From: Hansschlegelia beijingensis
Lineage (GTDB): Bacteria > Pseudomonadota > Alphaproteobacteria > Rhizobiales > Methylopilaceae
Reading direction: 5' to 3'
DNA: 64,000 nucleotides
NCBI RefSeq assembly: GCF_014196425.1
Contig: NZ_JACIDR010000002.1
Coordinates: forward strand, 496,001-560,000
Shown here piece by piece: positions 1 to 10,122 of the stretch. Positions within the stretch are counted from its first letter, which is position 1. Each line of letters starts with the position of its first letter. The notes beneath the pieces are model-generated. The model was not told the DNA's origin. It worked only from the letters and a program-made list of their open reading frames with translations, and did no database searches. A program made the position numbers and the translations under genes.

Positions 1-19
1 TCAAGGGCGACATGGCCAT
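1..19 (-). CDS. Possible 5' end of a gene leaving the window
   Basis: An ATG at 19 reads leftward off the window, giving only Met-Ala-Met-Ser-Pro-Leu. A second in-frame ATG lies at 13. There is no clear Shine-Dalgarno sequence, but a promoter-like pair lies just upstream at 27-55. In many Hyphomicrobiales a Fur-family or tRNA-modification gene follows tsaB-rimI, but six residues cannot identify it. This is inference only. Confidence 0.25.
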
Positions 20-26
20 CGGGTCG

Positions 27-55
27 CTTATAGGAGCGGCGCGCCGCGGCGTAAA
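27..55 (-). promoter_or_regulatory. Putative sigma-70 promoter for the gene leaving the window
   Basis: On the minus strand TTTACG (50-55) is followed after 17 bases by TATAAG (27-32). The -10 matches the consensus at five of six bases. It lies between the rimI stop and the ATG at 19, which suggests that the next gene has its own promoter. Confidence 0.35.
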
Positions 56-62
56 CACGTGC

Positions 63-560
63 TCAGGGCAGCTCGAGCGCGAGCACCTTGGCGGCGCCGC
101 GCGTTCCGTCGGCGCGCGCGTAATAGGCCGGCCGGCGGCCGACCTGTTCGAACCCGAAGCGCCGGTAGAGGGCGAGCGCGGCGGCGTTGTCCTCGTCGAC
201 CTCGAGCACGATGCGGCGCACCCCGCGGCCGCAGAGCCTGCCGAGATGGTGGCTGAGAAGCGTCGCGCCGCCGCCGGCGCCGCGCCGCGCCTCCGCGACC
301 GCGATCGACAGCACCTCGGCCTCGTCCTCCGCCACCCTGGACAGCGCGAAGCCGTAGGCGCGCTCGCGGCCCTCCCGCCGAAGCACGCAGCCGACCACCG
401 CGCGGTCGTTCAGCAGCGCGTCCATCTCGTCGACGGTCCAGCCGCGGGCGAAGGCCGCCCGATGAAGCTCCGACAGCTCGTCAGCGTCGCCGGCGTCGGC
501 GTCCTCGACCGCCCAGGCGGCGGAGCGTGACAGGTAGGCGTCCCAGAACCACCAGTACAT
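63..560 (-). CDS. rimI: Ribosomal protein S18-alanine N-acetyltransferase RimI
   Basis: This is a GNAT-family acetyltransferase of about 165 residues, the usual size for RimI, which acetylates the N-terminal alanine of ribosomal protein S18 in the cytoplasm. The acetyl-CoA binding region is visible as the beta-strand LSIAVAEARRGAGGGATLL, with an R-x-x-G-x-G/A-like loop. It is followed by the EVDEDNAAALALYRRFGFEQVGRRPAYY segment found in GNAT C-termini. I chose the ATG at 560 (MYWWFWDAYL) because it follows the tsaB stop by 11 bases; a longer reading would run into tsaB. Coupling of tsaB and rimI in one transcript is common in alphaproteobacteria. The exact substrate is inferred from family and context. 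Confidence 0.85.
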   Translation of the reverse strand: MYWWFWDAYLSRSAAWAVEDADAGDADELSELHRAAFARGWTVDEMDALLNDRAVVGCVLRREGRERAYGFALSRVAEDEAEVLSIAVAEARRGAGGGATLLSHHLGRLCGRGVRRIVLEVDEDNAAALALYRRFGFEQVGRRPAYYARADGTRGAAKVLALELP

Positions 561-571
561 CGACGTCCCGT

Positions 572-1249
572 TCACCGGCGCGCGATCCGGCCCCCCTGCT
601 GCGGATGCGCGTCCGCCGCCTTGAGGTAAAGCGGACGCGGCGGCTGGTCGGCAGGATCGCACGCGGCTCCGAGTCGCGCGACCCAGACCGGCTCCGGCGC
701 CTCGTGTCGCGCATGAGCCTTTCGGATCAGGGGGTCCTGCGCGGCGGCGATCACGAGGTCCGCGCCGGAGCCGACCACCAGGGCCGGACCCTCTCCGAGC
801 GCGCGGGCGGCCTCGCGCGCGTCGATCAGCCGGGGCGAGACGAGGGAGCGGCCGTCGCCCGCGAAAGCCTGGAAGAACACCCGGCCGTGCCGGGCGTCGA
901 TCGCGGCCGCGACCGGCGTCGCGCCGTCGCCGCCGTCGAGCACGGGCGCGGCGAGCGCCGACAGCGTGGTGACGCCGACCACCGGCAGGTCCGCGCCGAG
1001 GCCGATCGCCCGCGCGCAGGCGAGCCCCACCCTCAGCCCCGTGAAGCTGCCCGGGCCGACGGTCACCACGACGCGTTCGACCCCGGCGAGGCCGCCGGCG
1101 GCGTCCAGAACGCGCTTCACCTCCGGCATCAGCGCCTCGGCGTGGCCGCGCTCCATCGGAAGCGAGGCGACATGGCCCGCGCCGCTCGCCGTATCAACGA
1201 CGGCGGCCGAGCAGGCTCCGAGGGCGGTGTCGATCGCTAGCACGCGCAT
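572..1249 (-). CDS. tsaB: tRNA threonylcarbamoyladenosine biosynthesis protein TsaB
   Basis: The 225-residue protein begins MRVLAIDTALGACSAAVVD, the conserved N-terminus of the ASKHA fold. It carries the VGPGSFTGLRVGLACARAIG motif near residue 65, diagnostic for TsaB/YeaZ. TsaB forms the scaffold dimer with TsaD that transfers threonylcarbamoyl to A37 of ANN-decoding tRNAs. TsaB itself lacks catalytic metal ligands, which fits its short C-terminal half here. It is the first gene of the pair with rimI, 11 bases apart. Length and start agree with the family. Confidence 0.93.
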   Translation of the reverse strand: MRVLAIDTALGACSAAVVDTASGAGHVASLPMERGHAEALMPEVKRVLDAAGGLAGVERVVVTVGPGSFTGLRVGLACARAIGLGADLPVVGVTTLSALAAPVLDGGDGATPVAAAIDARHGRVFFQAFAGDGRSLVSPRLIDAREAARALGEGPALVVGSGADLVIAAAQDPLIRKAHARHEAPEPVWVARLGAACDPADQPPRPLYLKAADAHPQQGGRIARR

Positions 1250-1302
1250 GTCGGCTGAGTAGCAGGTTTCGGGCGGAGCAGAAGCCGCCGCGCCGCTTCG
1301 CC

Positions 1303-1905
1303 TCAGACGATCTTGCAGAACTCATCGAAGTCGGGCCGCGGCAGGCGGTCCTTGAAGCCCTGTCCGTCGCCATAGCCCAGGTTGACGAGGAAGTTCGTCC
1401 GGAACGTCGTGCCGGCGAAGAAGGCCTCGTCGACCTTCTGCTTGTCGAAGCCCGACATCGGGCCGCAGTCGAGCCCCAGCGCCCGCGCCGCGAGGATCAG
1501 GTAGCCGCCCATCAGCGAGCCGTTGCGGAAGGCGGTCTCCTCGATCAGCGCCTGGTCGCCCTCGAACCAGCTCTTGGCGTCCACATGCGGGAAGAAGCGC
1601 GGCAGATTGTCGAGCCACCGCATGTCATGGGCGACGATCGCCGTGACGGGCGCGGCCATGGTCTTGTCACGGTTGTTGGCCGACAGCGCGGGCTTGAGCT
1701 TCTCCTTGCCCTCCTGCGAGGTCACGAACACGAAGCGGCCCGGCAGGCCGTTGGCGCTGGTGGGCCCCATCTTCACCAGCTCGAACAACGCCCGGAGCGT
1801 CGTGTCCGAGACCGGCTCCGGCCGGAACGAATTGTGCGTGCGGGCGGCGCGGAACAGCGTGTCGAGGGCGGCGTCGTCGATCGGCGCGCGATGGGGTCCG
1901 GTCAA
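1303..1905 (-). CDS. RutE/HadB-like nitroreductase family protein (malonic semialdehyde reductase type)
   Basis: A 200-residue FMN-dependent nitroreductase-fold protein. The start [20 protein letters not shown] followed by [17 protein letters not shown] is characteristic of the RutE subgroup. In E. coli RutE reduces malonic semialdehyde to 3-hydroxypropionate in pyrimidine degradation. No other rut gene is nearby, so the substrate is uncertain and other quinones or aldehydes are possible. The start is a TTG at 1905 preceded by AAGGA at a normal distance; no in-frame ATG fits the family's N-terminus. It is followed on the same strand by nothing closer than tsaB, 53 bases away. Confidence 0.8.
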   Translation of the reverse strand: MTGPHRAPIDDAALDTLFRAARTHNSFRPEPVSDTTLRALFELVKMGPTSANGLPGRFVFVTSQEGKEKLKPALSANNRDKTMAAPVTAIVAHDMRWLDNLPRFFPHVDAKSWFEGDQALIEETAFRNGSLMGGYLILAARALGLDCGPMSGFDKQKVDEAFFAGTTFRTNFLVNLGYGDGQGFKDRLPRPDFDEFCKIV

Positions 1906-1971
1906 TGGTTCGTCCTTGGGCTGAATCAGGCGGGCGGCAGACTAGCAGGGAGGGCGCGCGAAAGGCGCCTG

Positions 1972-2763
1972 TCAGATCGTGTCCACGACGCCGCCGTCGA
2001 CCCTCAGGGCTGCGCCGGTGGTCGCCGAGGCCTCCTTCGAGCAGACATAGACGACCATGTTGGCGACCTCCTCGACGGTCGCGGCCCGCTGGATGATCGA
2101 GCTCGGCCGGTGGGCCTTCACGAAGGCCGCGCCGGCCTCCTCAAGGCTGTGGCCGGTCTTCGCCACCTCGTCCTTCAGCATCTCGGCGACGCCTTCCGAC
2201 AGCGTCGGGCCGGGCAGCACCGAGTTCACCGTCACGCCGGTCCCCGCCATGCGCTTGGCGAGGCCGCGCGCGACCGCGAGCTGCGCGGTCTTGGTGAAGC
2301 CGTAATGCACCATCTCGACCGGGATGTTGATCGCCGACTCCGAGGAGATGAACACGATGCGGCCCCAGCCGCGCTCCGCCATGCCCTGCGCATAGGCGCG
2401 CGACAGGCGCACGCCGGACATCACGTTGACCTCGAAGAACCGCGTCCATTCCTCGTCCGGGACCTCGAAGAAGTCCTGCGGATTGAAGATCCCGACATTG
2501 TTCACGAGGATGTCCGGCGCCGGGACCGCCGCGACCAGCGCGGCCGCGCCCTCCGCGGTCCCGAGGTCGGCCGCGACGCCCTTCAGGCTGGCGCCCGGGA
2601 CCGCCGCGGCGATGTCGGCGATCGCCTTGTCGACCGCCGGCTGCTTGCGGCCGTTGATCACCACGGTCGCGCCGGCGCGGGCGAGGCCGAGCGCGATGGC
2701 GTGGCCGATGCCGACCGTCGAGCCGGTGACGATGGCGGTCTTGCCGGAAAGGTCGATCTTCAT
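1972..2763 (-). CDS. Short-chain dehydrogenase/reductase (SDR)
   Basis: Classical SDR of 263 residues, probably NAD(P)-dependent. It has the cofactor motif TGSTVGIGHAIALG near the N-terminus, the NNVGI structural motif, the catalytic serine in FISSES, and the YxxxK pair as YGFTK. The start MKIDLSGKTAIVTGS at 2763 is preceded by GGAGGAG. The active-site tetrad appears intact, so it is likely functional. The substrate cannot be told from sequence. It lies in a run of oxidoreductases on the same strand (RutE-like, DUF779 protein, aldo/keto reductase), but gaps of 60 to 100 bases leave operon structure open. Confidence 0.85.
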   Translation of the reverse strand: MKIDLSGKTAIVTGSTVGIGHAIALGLARAGATVVINGRKQPAVDKAIADIAAAVPGASLKGVAADLGTAEGAAALVAAVPAPDILVNNVGIFNPQDFFEVPDEEWTRFFEVNVMSGVRLSRAYAQGMAERGWGRIVFISSESAINIPVEMVHYGFTKTAQLAVARGLAKRMAGTGVTVNSVLPGPTLSEGVAEMLKDEVAKTGHSLEEAGAAFVKAHRPSSIIQRAATVEEVANMVVYVCSKEASATTGAALRVDGGVVDTI

Positions 2764-2866
2764 GGGGGGGCTCCTCCAAATCGCTTGAGCCGCAAGGTCG
2801 TCCGCCCGGCGCGGCTTTTCCAGACCGGCCCGCTTGCGCGGCCGCAAGCCTCGCGCGGCGCCGGCG

Positions 2867-3244
2867 TCAGGCCGCGGCTCCGTCGAGCGCCCGCGTCTCC
2901 GCCTCCGTGAACAGCCGGGAGCGGATGTGGAAGCGCACCTCGCGGCCGTTCTCGAGGCTGAACATGCCGCCGCGCCCGGGCACCACGTCGAGCGTGAGAT
3001 GCGTGTGCCGCCAGTACTCGAACTGCGACGGGCTCATGTAGAACGGCGCGCCGCCGACCTCGCCGAGCTTCACGTCGTCGTCGCCGACGATGTAGTCGCC
3101 GACCGCGAAGCACATCGGCGAGGAGCCGTCGCAGCAGCCGCCGGACTGGTGGAACAGGACGTCGCCATGCTCGGCCCGGAGGGCCTCGATCAGCTCGAGC
3201 GCCTCCCGGGTGGCCTCGACGCGGAGCGGGATGGTCTGGGTCAT
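2867..3244 (-). CDS. DUF779 domain-containing protein
   Basis: The 125-residue protein matches the DUF779 family throughout: a short helical N-terminus, then FHQSGGCCDGSSPMCF near residue 37 and a C-terminal beta-rich part with MSPSQFEYWRHTHLTLDVVPG. The paired cysteines and further Cys/His residues suggest metal binding, but no activity is established. Family members are usually encoded beside ExaC/AdhB-type acetaldehyde dehydrogenases. Here such an enzyme lies about 2.4 kb away (5610-7130), separated by the aldo/keto reductase and LysR genes, so the link may survive at a distance. The start at 3244 has GGGAGGAGCC upstream. Confidence 0.85.
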   Translation of the reverse strand: MTQTIPLRVEATREALELIEALRAEHGDVLFHQSGGCCDGSSPMCFAVGDYIVGDDDVKLGEVGGAPFYMSPSQFEYWRHTHLTLDVVPGRGGMFSLENGREVRFHIRSRLFTEAETRALDGAAA

Positions 3245-3300
3245 GGGGGCTCCTCCCATGGCCAGCATAGGGCGCGCGGCGGCCGCGGCGAAGCCCGCCT

Positions 3301-4293
3301 TCAGCGCTCGCTGTCGAGCATCGCCATCTGGACGGCCGGGTAGCGGTCGCCCACGGCCGCGCCCTTCGGGACGGCGCGCTCGATGGCGGCGAGATCGTCG
3401 GCCGACAGCGTCGCCTGGGTCGAGCCGAGCGCCTCGGCCAGCCGCTCGCGGCTGCGCGCGCCGACGACCGGGACGATGTCGTCGCCCTGCGCCATCACCC
3501 ATGCGATCGCGATCTGCGCCACGCTGACGCCGCGGGCGTCGGCGATCGTCCGCAGCGCCTCCACCAGCCCGAGATTGGCCTCCACCGCGCCCTTCTGGAA
3601 GCGGGGGCCCATGAACCGGTGATCGCCCGGCAGGACCTTCGTCGCGTCGTAGTGGCCGCCGATCAGCCCGCGCGACAGCACGCCATAGGCGGTGACCGCG
3701 ATCCCAAGTTCGCGCGCGGCGGGCAGGATCTTGTCCTCGAGGCCGCGCGAGATGAGCGAGTACTCGATCTGCAGGTCGACGATCGGGTGGATCGCGCAGG
3801 CGCGGCGCAGCGTCTCGGCCCCCACCTCGGACAGGCCGATGTGCCGGACATAGCCGGCCCGCACCATGTCGGCGATCGCCCCGACGGTGTCCTCGATGGG
3901 AACGTTGGGGTCGAGCCGGGCCGGGCGGTAGATGTCGATATGGTCGACCCCCAGCCGGTTCAGCGAATAGGCGAGGGACGTCTTCACCGCCGCCGGGCGG
4001 CCGTCGAAGCCGAGCCAGTCGCCGCCGGGACCACGCTGTGCGCCGAACTTGACGCTGAGCCGGTAGCTGTCGCGGGGGCGGCCACGGAGCGCCTCGGCGA
4101 GCAGCAGCTCGTTGTGCCCCATGCCATAAAAATCGCCGGTGTCGAGCAGCGTCACGCCGGCGTCGAGCGCGGCGTGGATGGTGGCGACGCTCTCGGCGCG
4201 GTCGGACGGGCCGTAGGCCCCCGACATCCCCATGCAGCCGAGCCCGATCGCTGAAACCTCGGGTCCGGTGCGTCCAAGCTTGCGCGTCTTCAT
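3301..4293 (-). CDS. Aldo/keto reductase (AKR11/13-like)
   Basis: A 330-residue TIM-barrel NADPH oxidoreductase starting MKTRKLGRTGPEVSAIGLGC. The early GCMGMSGAYG motif, the catalytic Asp and Tyr in LLDTGDFYGMGHNELLL and the Lys in RLSVKFG are present. The usual catalytic histidine position (typically YQHRVDP in relatives) reads IYRPARLDP here. That variant occurs in some family members but may change turnover. The ATG at 4293 is preceded by a strong AGGAGG sequence. The gene is divergent from a LysR regulator 98 bases away, its likely controller. The substrate is unknown; an aldehyde or ketone is likely. Confidence 0.85.
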   Translation of the reverse strand: MKTRKLGRTGPEVSAIGLGCMGMSGAYGPSDRAESVATIHAALDAGVTLLDTGDFYGMGHNELLLAEALRGRPRDSYRLSVKFGAQRGPGGDWLGFDGRPAAVKTSLAYSLNRLGVDHIDIYRPARLDPNVPIEDTVGAIADMVRAGYVRHIGLSEVGAETLRRACAIHPIVDLQIEYSLISRGLEDKILPAARELGIAVTAYGVLSRGLIGGHYDATKVLPGDHRFMGPRFQKGAVEANLGLVEALRTIADARGVSVAQIAIAWVMAQGDDIVPVVGARSRERLAEALGSTQATLSADDLAAIERAVPKGAAVGDRYPAVQMAMLDSER

Positions 4294-4391
4294 CGAAAAA
4301 CCTCCTGCGTTTTCAGTGGAGGCGATGTGGACCGGAGTGCGCTGTGCGATAATCCCAAATTCATCGTACGGACCGTGCGGGATTTCGGACA

Positions 4392-5303
4392 ATGCCCGAG
4401 TTCGACCTGAACGACGCCGCCCATCTGGTCGCTGTGGCCGAGGCCGGCGGCTTCCGGGCGGCCGCGCAGAGGCGCACGGCCTCGGCCTCGGCGCTGAGCG
4501 AGGCGGTCCGGCGGCTCGAGGAGGCGGTCGGCGCGCGCCTGCTGAACCGCACGACCCGCAGCGTGGCGCTGACCGAGGCCGGCGCGCGGTTCGTGGACCG
4601 CGTGCGGCCGGCGCTCGCCGAGATCGCGGCGGCGCTCGACGGCGTGTCGGGCGATCCGGAGCGGCCGACCGGCACGCTCCGCCTCAACGTGCCGACCTTC
4701 GTGGCGCGGCACATCCTGCCGCCGATCGCGACCGCGTTCCTGAAGCGCCACCCCGGCGTGCGCATGGAGGTGATGGCCCAGGACAGCTTCGTCGACGTGC
4801 TGGCGGAAGGCTGCGACGCCGGCATCCGCTACGAGGAGCGCCTGGCGCTCGACGTCATCGCGACGCCGATCGGCCCGCGCCGGCAGCGCTTCGTGCTGGC
4901 GGCCGCGCCCTCATACCTCGCGGAGCGCGGGACGCCGGCGCATCCGCGCGACCTCGTCCGGCACGACCGGATCGGCCACCGCTTCACCGGCAGCAAGGCG
5001 CTCGCGATCTGGGAGTTCGAACGCGACGGCGAGGTCATCCGCGTGCCGCCCGAGGGGCCGCTCGTCGCCTCGACCTTCGAGATGCAGATCGCGGCGGCGC
5101 GCGGCGGGCTCGGGATCATCGGCCATTTCGGCGAGGCGCTGGCGGCCGACCTCGCGAGCGGGGCGCTGGTTCCGGTGATGGAGGACTGGTGGCAGGAGTT
5201 CTCCGGCCCGATGCTCTACTACCAGAGCCGCCGCCTGATGCCGGCGCCGCTCAGGGCGTTCGTGGACTTCGTGAAGAGCGAACGGCCGGCGGCCGCCGAC
5301 TGA
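4392..5303 (+). CDS. LysR family transcriptional regulator
   Basis: The 303-residue protein has a winged helix-turn-helix at about residues 8-65 (FRAAAQRRTASASALSEAVRRLE, then RLLNRTTRSVALTEAG). A periplasmic-binding-protein-like effector domain follows from about residue 90 (GTLRLNVPTFVARHILPP). It is divergent from the aldo/keto reductase, the classic LysR arrangement. The 98-base gap contains an imperfect dyad, GCGAT then ATCGT separated by 13 bases (4348-4370), a possible binding site. The effector is unknown. It is convergent with the small gene at 5322. Confidence 0.9.
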   Translation: MPEFDLNDAAHLVAVAEAGGFRAAAQRRTASASALSEAVRRLEEAVGARLLNRTTRSVALTEAGARFVDRVRPALAEIAAALDGVSGDPERPTGTLRLNVPTFVARHILPPIATAFLKRHPGVRMEVMAQDSFVDVLAEGCDAGIRYEERLALDVIATPIGPRRQRFVLAAAPSYLAERGTPAHPRDLVRHDRIGHRFTGSKALAIWEFERDGEVIRVPPEGPLVASTFEMQIAAARGGLGIIGHFGEALAADLASGALVPVMEDWWQEFSGPMLYYQSRRLMPAPLRAFVDFVKSERPAAAD

Positions 5304-5321
5304 GGGCGAACGCGCCCGCGC

Positions 5322-5528
5322 TCAGGAGCCTTCGGCCGCGATGCTTCGCAGCACGCCCAGAAGTTCGGGCCCGGTGAGCACCTCGCCGCTGTCGAGATCG
5401 GCGACGGAGACGTTCTCCACCCCGCGCTCGGAGAGCTCGATCGCCTTCAGCAGCGCCTCGTCGCGCGTCCGGAACGGATAGGACAGCGGCTCCGCCGCAT
5501 CCGTCACGGCCGAGGTCACGAAAGGCAT
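5322..5528 (-). CDS. Small hypothetical protein downstream of the aldehyde dehydrogenase
   Basis: A 68-residue acidic protein beginning MPFVTSAVTDAAEPLSYPF, with no signal peptide or membrane segment. I do not recognise a family. The C-terminal half (VSVADLDSGEVLTGPELLGVL) resembles the short beta-hairpin proteins common in Hyphomicrobiales. The start at 5528 has a GAGGAGAG ribosome-binding site. It begins 81 bases after the aldehyde dehydrogenase stop on the same strand with no obvious terminator between. It may therefore be co-transcribed from the sigma-54 promoter. Confidence 0.6.
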   Translation of the reverse strand: MPFVTSAVTDAAEPLSYPFRTRDEALLKAIELSERGVENVSVADLDSGEVLTGPELLGVLRSIAAEGS

Positions 5529-5609
5529 TGCGGCTCTCCTCGCACGGTTGGAGCGCAAACAGATGGGGCGGCCGAAGCCGCCCCCAAGTCCCTGACGTCG
5601 AGCCGGCGC

Positions 5610-7130
<1,521 letters not shown>

Positions 7131-7173
7131 GTCACTCCCTCCCAGGCTTGTTGTTGAGGCTGACCGCGCCATC

Positions 7174-7188
7174 GCAGCCTTCGTGCCA
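7174..7188 (-). promoter_or_regulatory. Sigma-54 (-24/-12) promoter of the aldehyde dehydrogenase gene
   Basis: The minus strand reads TGGCAC, five bases, then CTGC, preceded by a T and with G after the CAC. This fits the RpoN consensus YTGGCACG-N4-YTGC, including the invariant GG and GC at the right spacing. It lies 44 bases upstream of the ATG at 7130 and points toward it. The divergent gene encodes an RpoN-dependent activator with GAFTGA, which supports the call. Confidence 0.75.
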
Positions 7189-7317
7189 ACGCGTCTTTCC
7201 GCGGAGGCCGGATCGCGCTGCGCTGCGGCAAGCGCCTGCTCCGGAAGGGCTTCCGGGTTCCGGCCCGCGCCGCCGGCCGGGCGCGCTGTGGACTCCGCCG
7301 GGCGTTCGGCACCAGAC

Positions 7318-7366
7318 TGTCGCAGACAGCGGCGACCAACGCTGCGACATGTCGCAAAGCGCGACA
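7318..7366. promoter_or_regulatory. Putative upstream activating sites for the AcoR-type activator
   Basis: The segment holds a perfect 14-bp palindrome TGCGACATGTCGCA (7343-7356), with further half sites TGTCGCA at 7318-7324 and GCGACA at 7361-7366. It lies about 130-190 bases upstream of the sigma-54 promoter, the distance expected for an enhancer, and just before the activator's own start at 7383. It could therefore also mediate autoregulation. Binding is inferred. Confidence 0.55.
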
Positions 7367-7382
7367 AAAGGGACGAACGCCG

Positions 7383-9239
7383 ATGAGCGCCGCGACCCCG
7401 CGCGCCGATCTGATGCAGGCGCGCCGTGACTTCTTCGATCGCCACGCGGAGCCGATGGGCGTCGTGCCGCCGTCGATCCTCCGCTCGTGGCGGCGCTGCG
7501 TGGAGCGGGGCTTCGACAGCCACGCCGAGCCGCGCATCGAACCGGTCGGCTCCGCCGCGCTGCGCGAGCACCACGAGCGCAGCGAGCGGCTGATCCGGCT
7601 GTGCCGTCCCGAGCTCGAGGCGCTCGCCGGGGAGGCGCGCGACACCGGCAGCTTGGTGATCCTGACCGATGGCGGCGGCCTGGTGCTGGACGCGGTCGGC
7701 GACCCGGGCTTCGCCGGCAAGGCGGCCGGCGTCGCGCTGCGGCCCGGCGTGCTGTGGGCCGAGGCGGCGGCCGGCACAAACGCGATCGGCGCCGCGCTGG
7801 TCGAGCGCCGGCCGACGGAGGTGCGCGGCGCGGAGCACTATTTCGAGTCGCACCGCATCCTGACCTGCGCGGCGGCGCCGATCCTCGACCCGCGCGGCGC
7901 GCTGCTCGGCGCCCTCGACCTGTCCGGGGCGGCCTCGATCCCGCACCTCCATGCGCTGTCGCTGATCCGGCTCGGCGTCGACCAGATCGAGCACCGCATG
8001 TTCGCCGAGGGCTTCGAGGGCTGCGACGTGGTCCGCCTGCACGTCGATCCGGCGCTGCTCGGCACGCCGCAGGAAGGCGTCGCGGTGTTCGAGGGCGCGC
8101 GCCTCGTCGCCGCCAACCGCCATGCGCTCAAGCTGCTCGGGCTCGACTGGAACGCGCTCGGCGCGCGCAGCTTCGGCGACCTGTTCGAGGGCGGCCATCT
8201 CGGCCGCGCCGAGGAGCGCACGCTGCGCGACCGTTCAGGAACGCTGCTGCACGCCCGCCTGCCGGCCCGCGCGACCGTGGTTCCGGGCGCGCGGCTGCGT
8301 CCCTCCCCGGCGCCGGCGGCTCCGGCTGCGGACGGGCCGGTGTTCGACCCCGCCACCCGGGCGAACCTCGCCCGGGCCGTGAAGCTCGTGGACGGCGACA
8401 TCCCGATCCTGATTCAGGGCGAGACCGGCTCGGGCAAGGAGATGTTCGCGCGCGCCGTGCACGCCGCGAGCGCGCGGGCCGAAAAGCCGTTCGTGGCCGT
8501 CAATTGCGCGGCGTTGCCCGAGGGGCTGATCGAGTCGGAGCTGTTCGGCTACGAGCACGGCGCCTTCACGGGCGCCCGGCGGGCGGGCTCCAAGGGCCTG
8601 CTGCGCGAGGCGGACGGCGGCGTGCTGTTCCTGGACGAGATCGGCGACATGCCGCTGCCGCTGCAGGCGCGGCTGCTGCGCGTGGTGCAGGAGCGCGCCG
8701 TGACCCCGCTCGGCGGCGGCCGGCCGACGCCGCTCGACGTCAGGCTGATCTGCGCCACCCACCGCGATCTGCAGGGACTTTCGGCCCAGCAGGCGTTCCG
8801 GCCCGATCTGTATTTCCGGCTGGCCCAGTTCACCTTCGCGCTGCCGCCGCTGAGAACGCTGCCGGACCGCACGGCGCTGATCGAGGCGCTGTGGCGCGGG
8901 CTGCCGACCGATGGCCGGCGGATCGGCGCGGACGGGCTCGAGGCGCTGCGGCGCTATGACTGGCCCGGCAATCACCGGGAGCTGGTCGGGGTGCTGAAGG
9001 CGATGATCGCGCTTTCGTCGCCGGGCGAGACGCTCGGGCCGGACCTGCTGCCGGCGACCGTGCTTGCGGCCTCGAGCGCGCTTGCCCGGCCCGCCGAGAA
9101 CGCCGAGGGCGGGCTCGAGGCCATGGCCCGCGGCGCCATGCTGTCGGCGATCGAGGCCTGCGGCGGCAATGTCGCGGCCGCGGCGCGCAAGCTCGGGGTG
9201 AGCCGGTCGACGCTCTACCGGCGCGCGCTCGGTCGCTGA
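7383..9239 (+). CDS. AcoR-type sigma-54-dependent Fis family transcriptional activator
   Basis: A 618-residue enhancer-binding protein with three parts. The N-terminal sensory region has the [13 protein letters not shown] opening typical of AcoR and a GAF-like domain (about residues 85-190). A central AAA+ domain (about 320-540) has Walker A GETGSGKE, the sigma-54 contact motif GAFTGA and Walker [15 protein letters not shown]. The C-terminal Fis helix-turn-helix includes [21 protein letters not shown]. AcoR activates acetoin catabolism in other bacteria, but no acetoin dehydrogenase genes are nearby. Control of the divergent aldehyde dehydrogenase is the simplest role. The effector is unknown, perhaps an alcohol or aldehyde. 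Confidence 0.92.
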   Translation: MSAATPRADLMQARRDFFDRHAEPMGVVPPSILRSWRRCVERGFDSHAEPRIEPVGSAALREHHERSERLIRLCRPELEALAGEARDTGSLVILTDGGGLVLDAVGDPGFAGKAAGVALRPGVLWAEAAAGTNAIGAALVERRPTEVRGAEHYFESHRILTCAAAPILDPRGALLGALDLSGAASIPHLHALSLIRLGVDQIEHRMFAEGFEGCDVVRLHVDPALLGTPQEGVAVFEGARLVAANRHALKLLGLDWNALGARSFGDLFEGGHLGRAEERTLRDRSGTLLHARLPARATVVPGARLRPSPAPAAPAADGPVFDPATRANLARAVKLVDGDIPILIQGETGSGKEMFARAVHAASARAEKPFVAVNCAALPEGLIESELFGYEHGAFTGARRAGSKGLLREADGGVLFLDEIGDMPLPLQARLLRVVQERAVTPLGGGRPTPLDVRLICATHRDLQGLSAQQAFRPDLYFRLAQFTFALPPLRTLPDRTALIEALWRGLPTDGRRIGADGLEALRRYDWPGNHRELVGVLKAMIALSSPGETLGPDLLPATVLAASSALARPAENAEGGLEAMARGAMLSAIEACGGNVAAAARKLGVSRSTLYRRALGR

Positions 9240-9254
9240 CGAGCGCAGATCGTC

Positions 9255-9881
9255 TCAGGGACGGGACGAAGTCCGCCCCGACTGTCTGGCGCGCCCGTCC
9301 GGCAGCATGCGCCGGAGCACGTCGTCCTTCAGCACATACTGATGATAGAGCGCCGCCACGGCGTGGCCCGCCGCGATGATGATGATCGCCCAGGCCAGCC
9401 AGTCATGCGTTTCCTCGAACAGCTCGTGCAGGGCCTTCGAGCTCGGTCCGAACGGCGACGGGATCAGCAGGCCGAAGAAGCTCATCCCCTTGGGGTTTTC
9501 GCCTGACCAGCGGATCGCGAAGCCGAGCAGGGCCTGCGCGGCGAGCAGGCCGTAAAGCACGTAATGCACGCTCTTGGCGGCGATCTCGACCCAGCCTGTG
9601 ACGGCGGGGCTGACCTGATGCCCCGGGGTCAGCCGCCACGCCACGCGGGCGACGATCACCGCCGTCAGGATGACCCCGAACGACATGTGGGCGACGACCA
9701 GCAGATGTCGCTCCGGCCTTGGCAGGAAGCCCCAGACCTCGGCCAGCACGAACAGCAGGACCACCAGGACCACGGTGGCCCAGTGCAGGATGATCGAGAA
9801 GGAGTCGTAATGGCTGCGATCGCTGCCGGCTGCGATCCTGACCGTTGCGGCTATCGCGCCGCTCCTCGACGAGTTCGTCAT
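9255..9881 (-). CDS. Cytochrome b561 family protein
   Basis: A 208-residue integral membrane protein with four hydrophobic helices. Histidines suited to bind two b hemes occur in SIILHWATVV, VVAHMSFG, SVHYVLYG and AGHAVAALYHQYVL. Bacterial members (CybB type) pass electrons between quinol and small acceptors such as superoxide in the cytoplasmic membrane. I chose MTNSSRSGAI at 9881, preceded by GGAGAG; the start nine codons earlier lacks a ribosome-binding site. It is convergent with acoR (15 bases) and divergent from the aldo/keto reductase at 10123. The redox partner cannot be told. Confidence 0.88.
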   Translation of the reverse strand: MTNSSRSGAIAATVRIAAGSDRSHYDSFSIILHWATVVLVVLLFVLAEVWGFLPRPERHLLVVAHMSFGVILTAVIVARVAWRLTPGHQVSPAVTGWVEIAAKSVHYVLYGLLAAQALLGFAIRWSGENPKGMSFFGLLIPSPFGPSSKALHELFEETHDWLAWAIIIIAAGHAVAALYHQYVLKDDVLRRMLPDGRARQSGRTSSRP

Positions 9882-10122
9882 CGAACTCTCCTCAACCGGC
9901 GCTCGCAAGGCGCCTCAAGCGGAACTAAGCCGTCATTCCGGACCGGACAGGAGCCGCCCCTGAAAAGAGACCTCCCGGGCCGCGAGGCGGCGCGACGGGC
10001 GCCGCGCCCCATGCGCAGAAGCGAGTGGCTGCGTTCCGGGACGCAAGAAGCGCCGGGTTGTGCTGGCGGGACGTCGGAACCAAGTCGGAAGCCGACGCTT
10101 TTGGCGAACAAGGAGCTGACCC

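Noticed and set aside
9925-9960. GTCATTCCGGACCGG sequence upstream of the YdbC-like gene, resembling the dispersed repeats
   Set aside because: Only the first ten bases resemble the repeat core, and no matching inverted arm or partner copy was found nearby.
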